Shown here piece by piece: positions 1-8,417 of a stretch of 34,507 nt of DNA. The DNA comes from an uncultured Alphaproteobacteria bacterium (GTDB lineage Bacteria > Pseudomonadota > Alphaproteobacteria > UBA11222). Location: positions 1-34,507 of the forward strand of contig CALAQW010000029.1 of the NCBI GenBank assembly GCA_937888955.1, read 5' to 3'. The translations under genes were made by a program, and so were the position numbers. How positions within the stretch are numbered: the stretch's first letter is position 1; each line of letters begins with the position of its first letter. The notes under the pieces are model-generated. The model did not search any database. It was not told the origin of the DNA and saw only the letters and a list, made by a program, of their open reading frames with translations.

Positions 1-2
1 CG

Positions 3-569
3 GTGTGCGGCTTACGCCTGGTCAACACGCTCGACCCGACGCGCAACCTCTCAAACATCACCTTCAACAATGCCCCGGCGGAACTCGTCGGCGCGGAAGG
101 CAGCGGTTGGTCGACCATCCGGCAGGTACTTGACCGGGCGGCTGTTCTGACGGCGTTCGAGCAGGTTGGCGGTGCCGACGCCGCGCTGCAAACGGCGAAG
201 GAATATGCGCTGGGCCGCTATGCGTTCGGCCGGCCGATCGCTTCGTTCCAGGCGATCAAGCACAAGCTTGCGGATATGTATATCAAGAACGAGCTTGCCC
301 GTTCGAACAGCTATTACGGCGCCTGGGCGCTGTCGACCAATGCGCCGGACCTGCCCGCAGCGGCAGCCGGTGCGCGGATTGCCGCAACCGACGCGTTCAA
401 CTTCGCGGCCAAGGAAAACATCCAGACCCATGGCGGCATGGGCTTCACCTGGGAATTCGACTGTCACCTGTTCTACCGGCGGGCAAAACTGCTCAGCGTT
501 TCTTTGGGCAGCGCGCTGTCCTGGAAAGACAAGCTGATTACCGAGCTTGAAAAGCGCAACGCAGCCTAG
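3..569 (+). CDS. acyl-CoA dehydrogenase, C-terminal part (5' end outside window)
   Basis: Frame open from the window edge; ACAD C-terminal motifs 'YALGRYAFGRPIASFQAIKHKLADMYI' and 'IQTHGGMGFTWEFDCHLFYRRAK'. Confidence 0.9.
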   Translation: MCGLRLVNTLDPTRNLSNITFNNAPAELVGAEGSGWSTIRQVLDRAAVLTAFEQVGGADAALQTAKEYALGRYAFGRPIASFQAIKHKLADMYIKNELARSNSYYGAWALSTNAPDLPAAAAGARIAATDAFNFAAKENIQTHGGMGFTWEFDCHLFYRRAKLLSVSLGSALSWKDKLITELEKRNAA

Positions 570-597
570 ACAATCCCGCATATCAGGAGACAGATAA

Positions 598-1827
598 ATG
601 GATTTCGAAGATACACCGGAAGAAGCCGAATTCCGTGCCGAAGTACGGGCATGGCTTGAGGCGAATGCACCCAAGAATGCCAGCGCCAATGCATTCAGCG
701 CCGATTTGAATGAAAAAGAGGCACTGAAGATCGCCAAGGAATGGCAGGCCAAAAAAGCCGAGGCGCGATACGCCAAAATCACCTGGCCGCGCGAAATCGG
801 CGGCATGGGCGGCACACCGATCCAGAATGTGATCTATTCGCAGGAGGAGGCCAAATTCAATCTTCCCGGCGGGTTTTTCGACATCGGGCTTGGCATGTGC
901 ATCCCGACCCTGCTGACCCATGGCACGCCGGAACAGGCGGAGCGTTACACCAGGCCCGCCCTCTATGGCGAGGAAATCTGGTGCCAGCTCTTCTCCGAAC
1001 CCGCGGCGGGCTCGGATCTGGCCGGCATTCGCACCCGTGCGGAAAAGGATGGCGATGAGTGGGTCGTCAATGGCCAGAAGATCTGGACCTCGGGCGCGCA
1101 TTATTCCGATTACGGAATTCTGGTGACACGCAGCAACCCCGATGTGCCCAAGCATAAGGGGCTGACCTTCTTCTTCCTCGACATGAAAACGCCGGGTGTG
1201 GAAGTCAAGCCGATCAAGCAGATCTCGGGCGGCGCGAACTTCAACGAAGTTTACTTCACCGATGTGCGCATTCCCGATTCCCAGCGTCTGGGCGCGGAAG
1301 GCGATGGCTGGAAAGTCTCGCTCACCACGCTGATGAACGAACGCGCGGCAATTGGCGGCGGCGGCGGTGCGCTTGGCACCGACGAGCTTCTGAAGCTGTT
1401 CCGCGGGATCGAGATGCATGACGGCCCCGCGATCAACAACATGGCGGTGCGCGAACGCCTCGCGGATTGGTATGTGCAGGGTCAGGGTCTGAAATATACC
1501 CGCTTCCGCTCGCTTACCGCGCTCAGCAAGGGCCAGACACCGGGTCCGGAGAACTCGATCGGCAAGGCGGTCAGCGCCCCGCGCGGGCAGGATTACACCT
1601 CCTTCGCGCTGGAGCTGATGGAACTTGGCGGCATGATCACCGATCCCGATTTGGCCCCGCTCAAGGCCGGCTTCCAAAGCGGCTGGCTGTTTGCGCCGGC
1701 CATGCGGATCGCGGGCGGTACTGATGAAATTCTGAAGAATATCATCGCTGAACGCGTGCTCGGCCTGCCCGGCGAAATCCGGGTTGACAAGGATACGCCA
1801 TTCAACGAACTGCCGACCGGGCACTAA
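598..1827 (+). CDS. acyl-CoA dehydrogenase (tandem paralogue A)
   Basis: 409 aa; 'EIWCQLFSEPAAGSDLAGIRTRAEKDGDEWVVNGQKIWTSGAHYSDYGILVTRS' and C-terminal 'GGTDEILKNIIAERVLGLP'; upstream AGGAG-like SD. Confidence 0.95.
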   Translation: MDFEDTPEEAEFRAEVRAWLEANAPKNASANAFSADLNEKEALKIAKEWQAKKAEARYAKITWPREIGGMGGTPIQNVIYSQEEAKFNLPGGFFDIGLGMCIPTLLTHGTPEQAERYTRPALYGEEIWCQLFSEPAAGSDLAGIRTRAEKDGDEWVVNGQKIWTSGAHYSDYGILVTRSNPDVPKHKGLTFFFLDMKTPGVEVKPIKQISGGANFNEVYFTDVRIPDSQRLGAEGDGWKVSLTTLMNERAAIGGGGGALGTDELLKLFRGIEMHDGPAINNMAVRERLADWYVQGQGLKYTRFRSLTALSKGQTPGPENSIGKAVSAPRGQDYTSFALELMELGGMITDPDLAPLKAGFQSGWLFAPAMRIAGGTDEILKNIIAERVLGLPGEIRVDKDTPFNELPTGH

Positions 1828-1850
1828 CCCCGGCGCGGCACACTTAAATC

Positions 1851-1904
1851 CGATCGGGAAGCACACGACCTGCCGACACGAGGGCGGTGGCCGCTTCCCG
1901 ATCG
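1851..1904. repeat. perfect 12-bp inverted repeat, 30-nt spacer, between ACAD A and B
   Basis: CGATCGGGAAGC (1851-1862) / GCTTCCCGATCG (1893-1904). Confidence 0.75.
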
Positions 1905-1977
1905 ATGCATTTGCCCATGATGCCCCCTCCCCGCAGCGCGGGTGGGCAGCGGCAGGTTCAGGAAAGCAGCATTTCTT

Positions 1978-3207
1978 ATGGATTTTGAAGATACCCCCGA
2001 AGAAGCCGAGTTCCGCGCGCAAGTCAGCGCCTGGCTTGAGGAAAATGCCGGTAATTTCGATGAGGGGCGCGACCGCAGCCGGCCACTCAGGGGCCGTGAA
2101 GTCATCGAACGCTCCAAGGCCTGGCAGAAGATCAAGGCGGATGCGGGCTATGCCGCAATCACCTGGCCCAAGGAATATGGCGGCATGGGCGGCACGTCGA
2201 TGCAGAACGTCATCTACGGACAGGAAGAAGCCAAATTCAACATGCCCGGCAATCTGTTCCTGATCGGGATCGGCATGGCGATGCCGACATTGATGGTGCA
2301 TGGCACCCCCGAACAGCGCGAACGTTTCATCCGCCCCGCCCTTTATGGCGAGGAGGTCTGGTGTCAGCTTTTCTCCGAACCCGGCGCGGGCTCCGATCTT
2401 GCCAATGTGCGTACCCGCGCGGAAAAGGACGGCGATGAATGGGTCGTGAATGGCCAGAAAATCTGGACCTCTGGCGCACATTATTCCGATTGGGGCATTC
2501 TGGTCGCGCGGACCGATCCGACAAAGCCGAAACATAAGGGGCTAAGCTATTTCCTCGTCGATATGAAAACACCGGGGATCGAGGCGAAGCCGATTACGCA
2601 GATTTCCGGCGCGCATCATTTCAACGAAGTCTATCTGGAGAATGTCCGCATTCCCGACGCCATGCGCGTTGGCGCGGAAGGCGATGGCTGGCAGGTTGCG
2701 CTGACCACGCTGATGAATGAACGTCAGGCGGTCGGCAATATGGGCTCAAGCGTCGGGGTCGAGGAACTTATCACGCTTGCACGGCAGACCGAGCTTGGCG
2801 ACGGCCCCGCGATCCGCAACATGGCCGTGCGTGAAAAGATCGCCGACTGGCATATTCAGGCAGAGGGGCTGAAATATATCCGTTTCATGAGCCTGACCGC
2901 CTTGAGCCGTGGTGAAACGCCAAGCCCGCGCGCCTCCATCTCGAAGGCGGTGAACGCACCGCGCAAGCAGGATCTGTCGGCCTTTGCGATGGAGCTGATG
3001 GATCTGGGCGGGATTATCCGCGACCGCGATCTGTCCCCCTTCCGCAGCCGGTTCCAGGAAGAATGGATCGCGGCACCCGGTATCCGGATCGCGGGCGGCA
3101 CCGATGAAATCATGCGCAACATCATTGCCGAGCGGGTATTGGGCCTGCCCGGCGATGTGCGCGTCGACAAGGATACCCCATTCAACGAGCAGCCGACCGG
3201 GCTCTGA
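1978..3207 (+). CDS. acyl-CoA dehydrogenase (tandem paralogue B)
   Basis: Start set to ATG 1978 (MDFEDTPEEAEFRA) by homology with paralogues A and C; ORF track starts at 1942. Full ACAD motifs. Confidence 0.95.
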   Translation: MDFEDTPEEAEFRAQVSAWLEENAGNFDEGRDRSRPLRGREVIERSKAWQKIKADAGYAAITWPKEYGGMGGTSMQNVIYGQEEAKFNMPGNLFLIGIGMAMPTLMVHGTPEQRERFIRPALYGEEVWCQLFSEPGAGSDLANVRTRAEKDGDEWVVNGQKIWTSGAHYSDWGILVARTDPTKPKHKGLSYFLVDMKTPGIEAKPITQISGAHHFNEVYLENVRIPDAMRVGAEGDGWQVALTTLMNERQAVGNMGSSVGVEELITLARQTELGDGPAIRNMAVREKIADWHIQAEGLKYIRFMSLTALSRGETPSPRASISKAVNAPRKQDLSAFAMELMDLGGIIRDRDLSPFRSRFQEEWIAAPGIRIAGGTDEIMRNIIAERVLGLPGDVRVDKDTPFNEQPTGL

Positions 3208-3252
3208 GACAAGACAGCCCGGCGATCGGCGAACGACAAGGGAGCTTGCGCC

Positions 3253-4461
3253 ATGGATTTCGAAGATACACCGGAAGAAGCCGAGTTCCGCGCGCAGGTG
3301 CGCGACTGGCTCGACAAGAACGCCCCGCGCTACCCGCTCGGCACCCGGCCGACCATGGAACAATCCAAGGCCTGGCAGGCGGTCAAGGCCGAAGCCGGCT
3401 ATGCGGCAATCACCTGGCCCAAGGAATATGGCGGCATGGGCGGCAAGTCGATGCAGAACGTCATCTACGGGCAGGAGGAATCGAAGTTCAATCTGCCCGG
3501 CGCCCTGTTCATCATCGGCATTGGCATGGCCCTGCCCACCATCATGGTGCATGGCCGCCCGGACCAGAAGGAGCGTTATATCCGAAAAGGTCTGTATGGG
3601 GAGGAGATCTGGTGCCAGCTATTTTCCGAACCCGGCGCGGGCTCTGATCTTGGCGGCATCCGCACCCGTTCGGAAAAGGATGGCGATGAATGGGTCGTGA
3701 ATGGCCAGAAAATCTGGACGTCGGGGGCGCATTATTCCGACCTTGGCATTCTGGTCACCCGCTCCGACCCGACGGTTGCCAAACATAAGGGGCTGACATT
3801 CTTCATTGTCGATATGAAGACGCCGGGCATTACCGTCAAACGCATCAAGCAGATTTCCGGTGAAAGCCACTTCAACGAGGTCTTTTTCGAAAATGTCCGT
3901 ATTCCGGACGAAAACCGTCTGGGCGCGGTTGGCGATGGCTGGAAAGTTGCCCTCACGGTTCTGATGAACGAACGCTCCGCTGTCGGCAGTATCGGGGTCA
4001 GCGTCGGCACCGAAGAACTCATCGATCTGGCGCGCGAGACCGAGCTGATCGACGGCCCCGCCATCAACAATATGGCGGTGCGCGAACGGATTGCCGACTG
4101 GCATGTGCAGTCACAGGGCCTGAAATATACCCGCTTCCGCTCCCTCACCGCGTTGAGCCGAGGGGAAACGCCGGGGCCGGAAAACTCCATCTCCAAGGCG
4201 GTCAGCGCGCCGCGCCGGCAGGATCTTGCGGGCTTTGCGGCTGAGTTGATGGATATGGGCGGCATCATCCGTGACCCGGATCTCGTGCCGTTCGCGGCAG
4301 GCTTTCAGGATAACTGGCTGTCTTCGCCCGGCATGCGGATCGCTGGCGGCACCGATGAGGTGATGCGCAATATCATCTCCGAACGGGTGCTGAAACTGCC
4401 TGGCGAAATTCGCGTCGACAAGGATCTGCCCTTCAACGAGCTGCCAACCGGCGCGGGGTGA
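3253..4461 (+). CDS. acyl-CoA dehydrogenase (tandem paralogue C)
   Basis: 402 aa; same N-terminus MDFEDTPEEAEFRA and same core motifs as A and B; SD 'AAGGGAG' upstream. Confidence 0.95.
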   Translation: MDFEDTPEEAEFRAQVRDWLDKNAPRYPLGTRPTMEQSKAWQAVKAEAGYAAITWPKEYGGMGGKSMQNVIYGQEESKFNLPGALFIIGIGMALPTIMVHGRPDQKERYIRKGLYGEEIWCQLFSEPGAGSDLGGIRTRSEKDGDEWVVNGQKIWTSGAHYSDLGILVTRSDPTVAKHKGLTFFIVDMKTPGITVKRIKQISGESHFNEVFFENVRIPDENRLGAVGDGWKVALTVLMNERSAVGSIGVSVGTEELIDLARETELIDGPAINNMAVRERIADWHVQSQGLKYTRFRSLTALSRGETPGPENSISKAVSAPRRQDLAGFAAELMDMGGIIRDPDLVPFAAGFQDNWLSSPGMRIAGGTDEVMRNIISERVLKLPGEIRVDKDLPFNELPTGAG

Positions 4462-4492
4462 ATACTCAGCCGGTATGGATAATGATTTCCGG

Positions 4493-4753
4493 TCATGAGA
4501 TTTCCACAGGGTTTGTTTTCGACGCGGCCTCTGACCAGCTATCCCACATATCAATCGGCGCGATCTGCTGTGAGTAAGGGGCAATCAACCGCCATCCCTT
4601 CTCCAGAAATGATGCGGAATCGATAAAGATCACATCTGAAGTCGGCCGATGCCCGCTGAAGTGGGCGTCATCCAACATCTTCAGGATCTCCCGTACGAAG
4701 ACAGCGCGATTGGAAACTTTAGACCGCGAAATATCCTCAAGCACAGAAGTCAT
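4493..4753 (-). CDS. small hypothetical protein
   Basis: ORF of about 86 aa (MTSVLEDISRSKV...) divergent from the TA operon; no family recognised; lies in a lower-GC patch. ORF track extends to a GTG at 4789. Confidence 0.35.
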   Translation of the reverse strand: MTSVLEDISRSKVSNRAVFVREILKMLDDAHFSGHRPTSDVIFIDSASFLEKGWRLIAPYSQQIAPIDMWDSWSEAASKTNPVEIS

Positions 4754-4787
4754 GTTATCGGTCAAAAGAGTGCATGCCCACGCAGCC

Positions 4788-4823
4788 ACTTCCTGTTTCT
4801 TGACGTATCATGAAACAGGAAGT
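4788..4823. promoter_or_regulatory. candidate toxin-antitoxin operator: 12-bp perfect inverted repeat around a TTGACG -35-like box
   Basis: ACTTCCTGTTTC-ttgacgtatcat-GAAACAGGAAGT; TTGACG at 4800-4805, possible weak -10 TAATGA at 4823-4828 (17-nt spacer). Confidence 0.7.
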
Positions 4824-4857
4824 AATGATCTCTGATTTCCATTGGAGAGGAAAAATA

Positions 4858-5082
4858 GTGCAAGCGCGCGAAAAATTTGCAACGCAGATAAGCAGCGACC
4901 TGCTCGCCGAATTGCGAAATCAGGCAAAGGAGGAGGGACGCCAGATTCAGTCCCTCGTCGAGGAAGCTATCGCGGCGCTTATCGAGGAACGCAGGCACGG
5001 CAAGGCGCGGACGCATGTCATGAGCGCCTATCAGAAGAGCCATTTCCGTTTTGCGCCGCTGTACGACAAACTCGCCAAGTGA
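4858..5082 (+). CDS. antitoxin of Doc-type toxin-antitoxin system (ribbon-helix-helix-like N-terminus, Phd-like C-terminal tail)
   Basis: GTG 4858 preceded by GGAGAGG at 7-nt spacing; the ORF-track ATG 4810 lies inside the operator repeat. Sequence 'FATQISSDLLAELRNQAKEEGRQIQSLVEEAIAALIEE...SAYQKSHFRFAPLYDKLAK'; 4-nt GTGA overlap with the Doc gene. Confidence 0.75.
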   Translation: MQAREKFATQISSDLLAELRNQAKEEGRQIQSLVEEAIAALIEERRHGKARTHVMSAYQKSHFRFAPLYDKLAK

Positions 5083-5456
5083 GCCGCGACTATCTCACGA
5101 TAGCCGATGTTCTTGCCATTCACGCGGATCAGATTGCGACATATGGCGGCACGGAAAGCGTACGCGATCCCGGACAACTTGAGGCGGCTCTGTTTCGCCC
5201 GCAATCCGGATATTATGCCGATATACTCGCTGAAGCTGCGGCGCTGTGGGAAAGCCTTTCCCAGAATCACCCTTTCGTGGATGGCAACAAGCGGACCGCT
5301 TTTGCGGCGATGTACACCTTCCTTTCTATCAATGGCGTCGAACTGACCGCCAATGCAGAAGAAACATGGACCTTCCTCTCGGAGCGATATGAACGCCACA
5401 CCCTTACTTTCGAGATGCTTGACGCGTGGCTCCGCAAGAATACTCGCGCATCCTGA
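5079..5456 (+). CDS. doc: Doc-family (Fic fold) toxin
   Basis: GTG start overlapping antitoxin stop; 'HPFVDGNKRTAFAAMYTFLSINGVEL' matches the Doc/Fic motif HxFxDGNKR. Confidence 0.88.
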   Translation: MSRDYLTIADVLAIHADQIATYGGTESVRDPGQLEAALFRPQSGYYADILAEAAALWESLSQNHPFVDGNKRTAFAAMYTFLSINGVELTANAEETWTFLSERYERHTLTFEMLDAWLRKNTRAS

Positions 5457-5502
5457 AAATTTCGCGATTACCGATTGGGGAAAATAACTGCCAATCGCGC
5501 GG

Positions 5503-6225
5503 TTATTTCGGCTCCGGCAGTGTTTGTGCGCGGGCTTCGTCCAGATAGCGGCAGCTTTGCACCGACAGGTCGTCGTTCAGTTCAAACACCAGCGGATTGC
5601 CGGTCGGGATTTCAAGCCCCGGAATATCCGCATCGCTGATATTGAGCAGATGCTTGCAAAGCGCACGCAGGCTATTGCCATGGGCCGCGATGACGAGATT
5701 CTCGCCCGCGCGCACATGCGGTGCGATTTCCACATCCCAATAGGGCAGCACCCGGTCGAGGGTTGTCTTGAGCGATTCGGTCGCAGGCAATTGCGCCGGG
5801 CTCAATCCCTTGTAACGCGGATCGAATTTGGGGTGCCGTTCGTCGTTCTCATCGAGCGGTGGCGGCGGTGTGTCGAAACTGCGGCGCCAGATATGCAACT
5901 GCTCCTTGCCGTGCTTCTCCGCTGTTTCCGCCTTGTTGAGCCCTTGCAGCGCGCCGTAATGCCGCTCGTTCAACTCCCACGCCTTGGTTTCGGGGATCCA
6001 CATCCGGTCCATTTCCTCAAGGCATAACCACAATGTCCGGATCGCGCGGCGCAAAACCGAGGTATAGGCGCGGTCAAAGCTATAACCGCCCTCGCGCAGC
6101 AATTGCCCTGCCTTGCGCGCTTCTGCCACCCCCTGCTCGGTCAGCGGCACATCATGCCAGCCGGTAAACCGGTTTTCCAGATTCCATTGGCTTTGCCCAT
6201 GGCGGATCATTACGAGTGTCGTCAT
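5503..6225 (-). CDS. gpmA: 2,3-bisphosphoglycerate-dependent phosphoglycerate mutase
   Basis: '[29 protein letters not shown]' RHG phosphohistidine motif, '[20 protein letters not shown]', '[10 protein letters not shown]'. ATG 6225 preferred over the GTG at 6228. Confidence 0.95.
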   Translation of the reverse strand: MTTLVMIRHGQSQWNLENRFTGWHDVPLTEQGVAEARKAGQLLREGGYSFDRAYTSVLRRAIRTLWLCLEEMDRMWIPETKAWELNERHYGALQGLNKAETAEKHGKEQLHIWRRSFDTPPPPLDENDERHPKFDPRYKGLSPAQLPATESLKTTLDRVLPYWDVEIAPHVRAGENLVIAAHGNSLRALCKHLLNISDADIPGLEIPTGNPLVFELNDDLSVQSCRYLDEARAQTLPEPK

Positions 6226-6477
6226 CACATTTCCAAACTGTTTTCAAGCCGCGCCGATTGCAAAAGCGCGGCGGTAATTCTTGCTACCCGGTCTAGCGCA
6301 GCTTGACCGGCCGGGCCAGAATTTTCGGCCCCTTTCATGCTTGCTTGTCCGCCTGCCCCTTTCGGCGCCACAGCAAGGACCATAAGCGCGGCAAACTCGC
6401 GGCAAACTCATTGTGCGCCTTTCCCTCCGCTGCTAGCATCGGCGCAAACAAACTAAAATGCTTAAGGGGAGCCCATC

Positions 6478-7269
6478 ATGGCAAAATTCGGAGATTTCAC
6501 GCTGATCGAGGTCGATCTGGCGGATGATTATGTGGCCACGGTCGAAATGCAGAACGGGGATCTGAACTTCTTCGATCTTGAGATGCTGACCTCGCTGGCC
6601 GATTGCTTCGATGCGCTGGATGAAGATCCCGGTTGCCGCGCCATCGTGCTTGCCTCGGGTGGCAAGGCGTTCTGTGCCGGCGCGAATTTTCAGGGCAGCC
6701 CGCGTGCTGAAGGCATGAATCAGGGCGGTGGCGGCGGTCATCTTTACGATCAGGCAGTGCGGCTGTTCGCCAACAAGAAACCGATTGTGGGCGCGATCAA
6801 CGGTGCGGCGATCGGTGGCGGGCTTGGCCTGTCACTGGTGCCTGATTTCCGCGTTGCCTGCCCCGAAGCACGCTTTTCGGCGAACTTCACCCAGCTTGGC
6901 TTCCATCCCGGTTTCGGGCTGACCCATACCCTGCCTGCCCTGATCGGCCAGCAGAATGCCTATGACATGTTCTACACCGGCCGCCGGGTGAAAGCCGAAG
7001 AAGCGAAGGAAATGGGCCTGGTTGACCGGCTGGTCCCGAAAGAAGAGGTGCGCAGCGCAGCACAGGCATTCGCGCGCGAACTGGCCGCTTCCGCCCCGCT
7101 CGCCGTCGTCTCCGTCCGCGAAACGCTGCGCATGGGACTGGCCGACCGGGTGCGTGCGGCGACCGATCGCGAGCTGCAGGAACAGAACTGGCTGATGCGC
7201 ACCGAAGACGCCAAGGAAGGCATCAAGGCCACCGCCGAACGCCGGCCCGCGAATTTCGCCGGTAAATAA
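6478..7269 (+). CDS. enoyl-CoA hydratase/isomerase (crotonase) family protein
   Basis: Crotonase oxyanion-hole segments 'GGKAFCAGANFQG' and 'GAINGAAIGGGLGLSLVPDFRVA'; SD AAGGGGAG. Confidence 0.9.
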   Translation: MAKFGDFTLIEVDLADDYVATVEMQNGDLNFFDLEMLTSLADCFDALDEDPGCRAIVLASGGKAFCAGANFQGSPRAEGMNQGGGGGHLYDQAVRLFANKKPIVGAINGAAIGGGLGLSLVPDFRVACPEARFSANFTQLGFHPGFGLTHTLPALIGQQNAYDMFYTGRRVKAEEAKEMGLVDRLVPKEEVRSAAQAFARELAASAPLAVVSVRETLRMGLADRVRAATDRELQEQNWLMRTEDAKEGIKATAERRPANFAGK

Positions 7270-7334
7270 GCACCTTTTCAGGGATGGCGGCGGCCGATCG
7301 TGCCGCCGTCAGCACTTCTGGCGGGAGGGCCATC

Positions 7335-8417
7335 ATGATCGATCTCGATCCGGGGGAAGAGCTTACCCTCATTCAGGATACCGCGCGCAAATTCGCGACA
7401 GAGGCGCTGAACCCCGCGCAACGCGATTTCGAGGCGGCGCGCGAAGTGGCCGCGGATATTCGCGCCGCTTTCGCTGAAATCGGCCTCGGCGCGCTCGAAA
7501 TTCCCGAGGAACTTGGCGGGGCCGGGCTTGGTGCGGTTGCGAAAGTGACGGTGCTGGAGGAGCTGGCGGCCGGGGATGCGGGTTCGGCCATCGCACTCGA
7601 CCCGCTTGGTGCGGCGCTATACGCGGTGAGCGAGCTGGGCGGTGATGGGGCGGTCGAACAATATTGCCTGCCGCTGCTGGAGCAGGACGGGGCCCGTGCG
7701 GTGCTGGTGCTTGCGGACGAGGCGACACTCGATATCGGTGCCGGCACGGTGAGTGGCACCATTCCCTGGGTGCCGGCAGACCGGGTTGACCTGCTTGCCA
7801 TTCTGACGCGCGAGGGTGCGGTGCTTGTTACAGACGGTCTTGCGCTTGAAAAACTGAAAGGGTCGGGGCTGCGCGCCGCGGGTGCGTCGGAAATCCGGCT
7901 CGACAATGCGCCCATCGCCGCTGCGTGGCAGGACAAAACCGGGGCTGCCCGCGCGCTGGCCCGCGCCCGGCTCGGCGCGGCGGCCCTGCTGTGCGGGGTG
8001 ATGCGCACCGCCTGCATCTATTCGCGCGAATATGCCAAGGACCGGGTCGCATTCGGCAAACCCATCGCCCATCATCAGGGGCTGGCCTTCCTGATCGTGG
8101 AAATGAACGCAGCCCTTGAAGGGGCGCGTATTCTGACCCAGGAAGCAGCAAGCCGCGCCGATCAGGGCCGCGCCTTTGAGGTTGCGGCCGCCCAGGCATT
8201 TGTGGAAGCAGCGGAACAAGCCGCCTATATCGGCCCGAATGCGCTGCAGATCCTTGGCGGGCCGGGCTTCATGGCTGATCTGCCGGTGGAGAAATATATG
8301 CGCGAATGCCGTGCATTGGGGCTGCTTTACGGTGGCATCGACCGTGCCCGCGAGGATATCGGGCAAACCTATCTTGACTGCGATCTGCCGATCCAACTGA
8401 CGGAGTATGAAGCCTGA
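7335..8417 (+). CDS. acyl-CoA dehydrogenase, subunit lacking the EGT Glu motif
   Basis: ATG 7335 after GGGAGGG; 'EYAKDRVAFGKPIAHHQGLAFLIVEMN', 'ALQILGGPGFMADLPVEKYMRECRALGLLYGGIDRARED'; TGATG overlap with the next gene. Confidence 0.9.
   Translation: MIDLDPGEELTLIQDTARKFATEALNPAQRDFEAAREVAADIRAAFAEIGLGALEIPEELGGAGLGAVAKVTVLEELAAGDAGSAIALDPLGAALYAVSELGGDGAVEQYCLPLLEQDGARAVLVLADEATLDIGAGTVSGTIPWVPADRVDLLAILTREGAVLVTDGLALEKLKGSGLRAAGASEIRLDNAPIAAAWQDKTGAARALARARLGAAALLCGVMRTACIYSREYAKDRVAFGKPIAHHQGLAFLIVEMNAALEGARILTQEAASRADQGRAFEVAAAQAFVEAAEQAAYIGPNALQILGGPGFMADLPVEKYMRECRALGLLYGGIDRAREDIGQTYLDCDLPIQLTEYEA

Noticed and set aside
583-2535. 650-aa minus-strand ORF
   Set aside because: Lies antisense to two ACAD genes with perfect motif content; its own internal repetition merely mirrors the paralogy of those genes. 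Shadow ORF of high-GC coding DNA.
5472-5497. CGATTGG / CCAATCG inverted repeat between doc and gpmA
   Set aside because: Only 7 bp with a 12-nt loop, no U tract and a competing CGCGATT/AATCGCG pairing; too weak to call a terminator.
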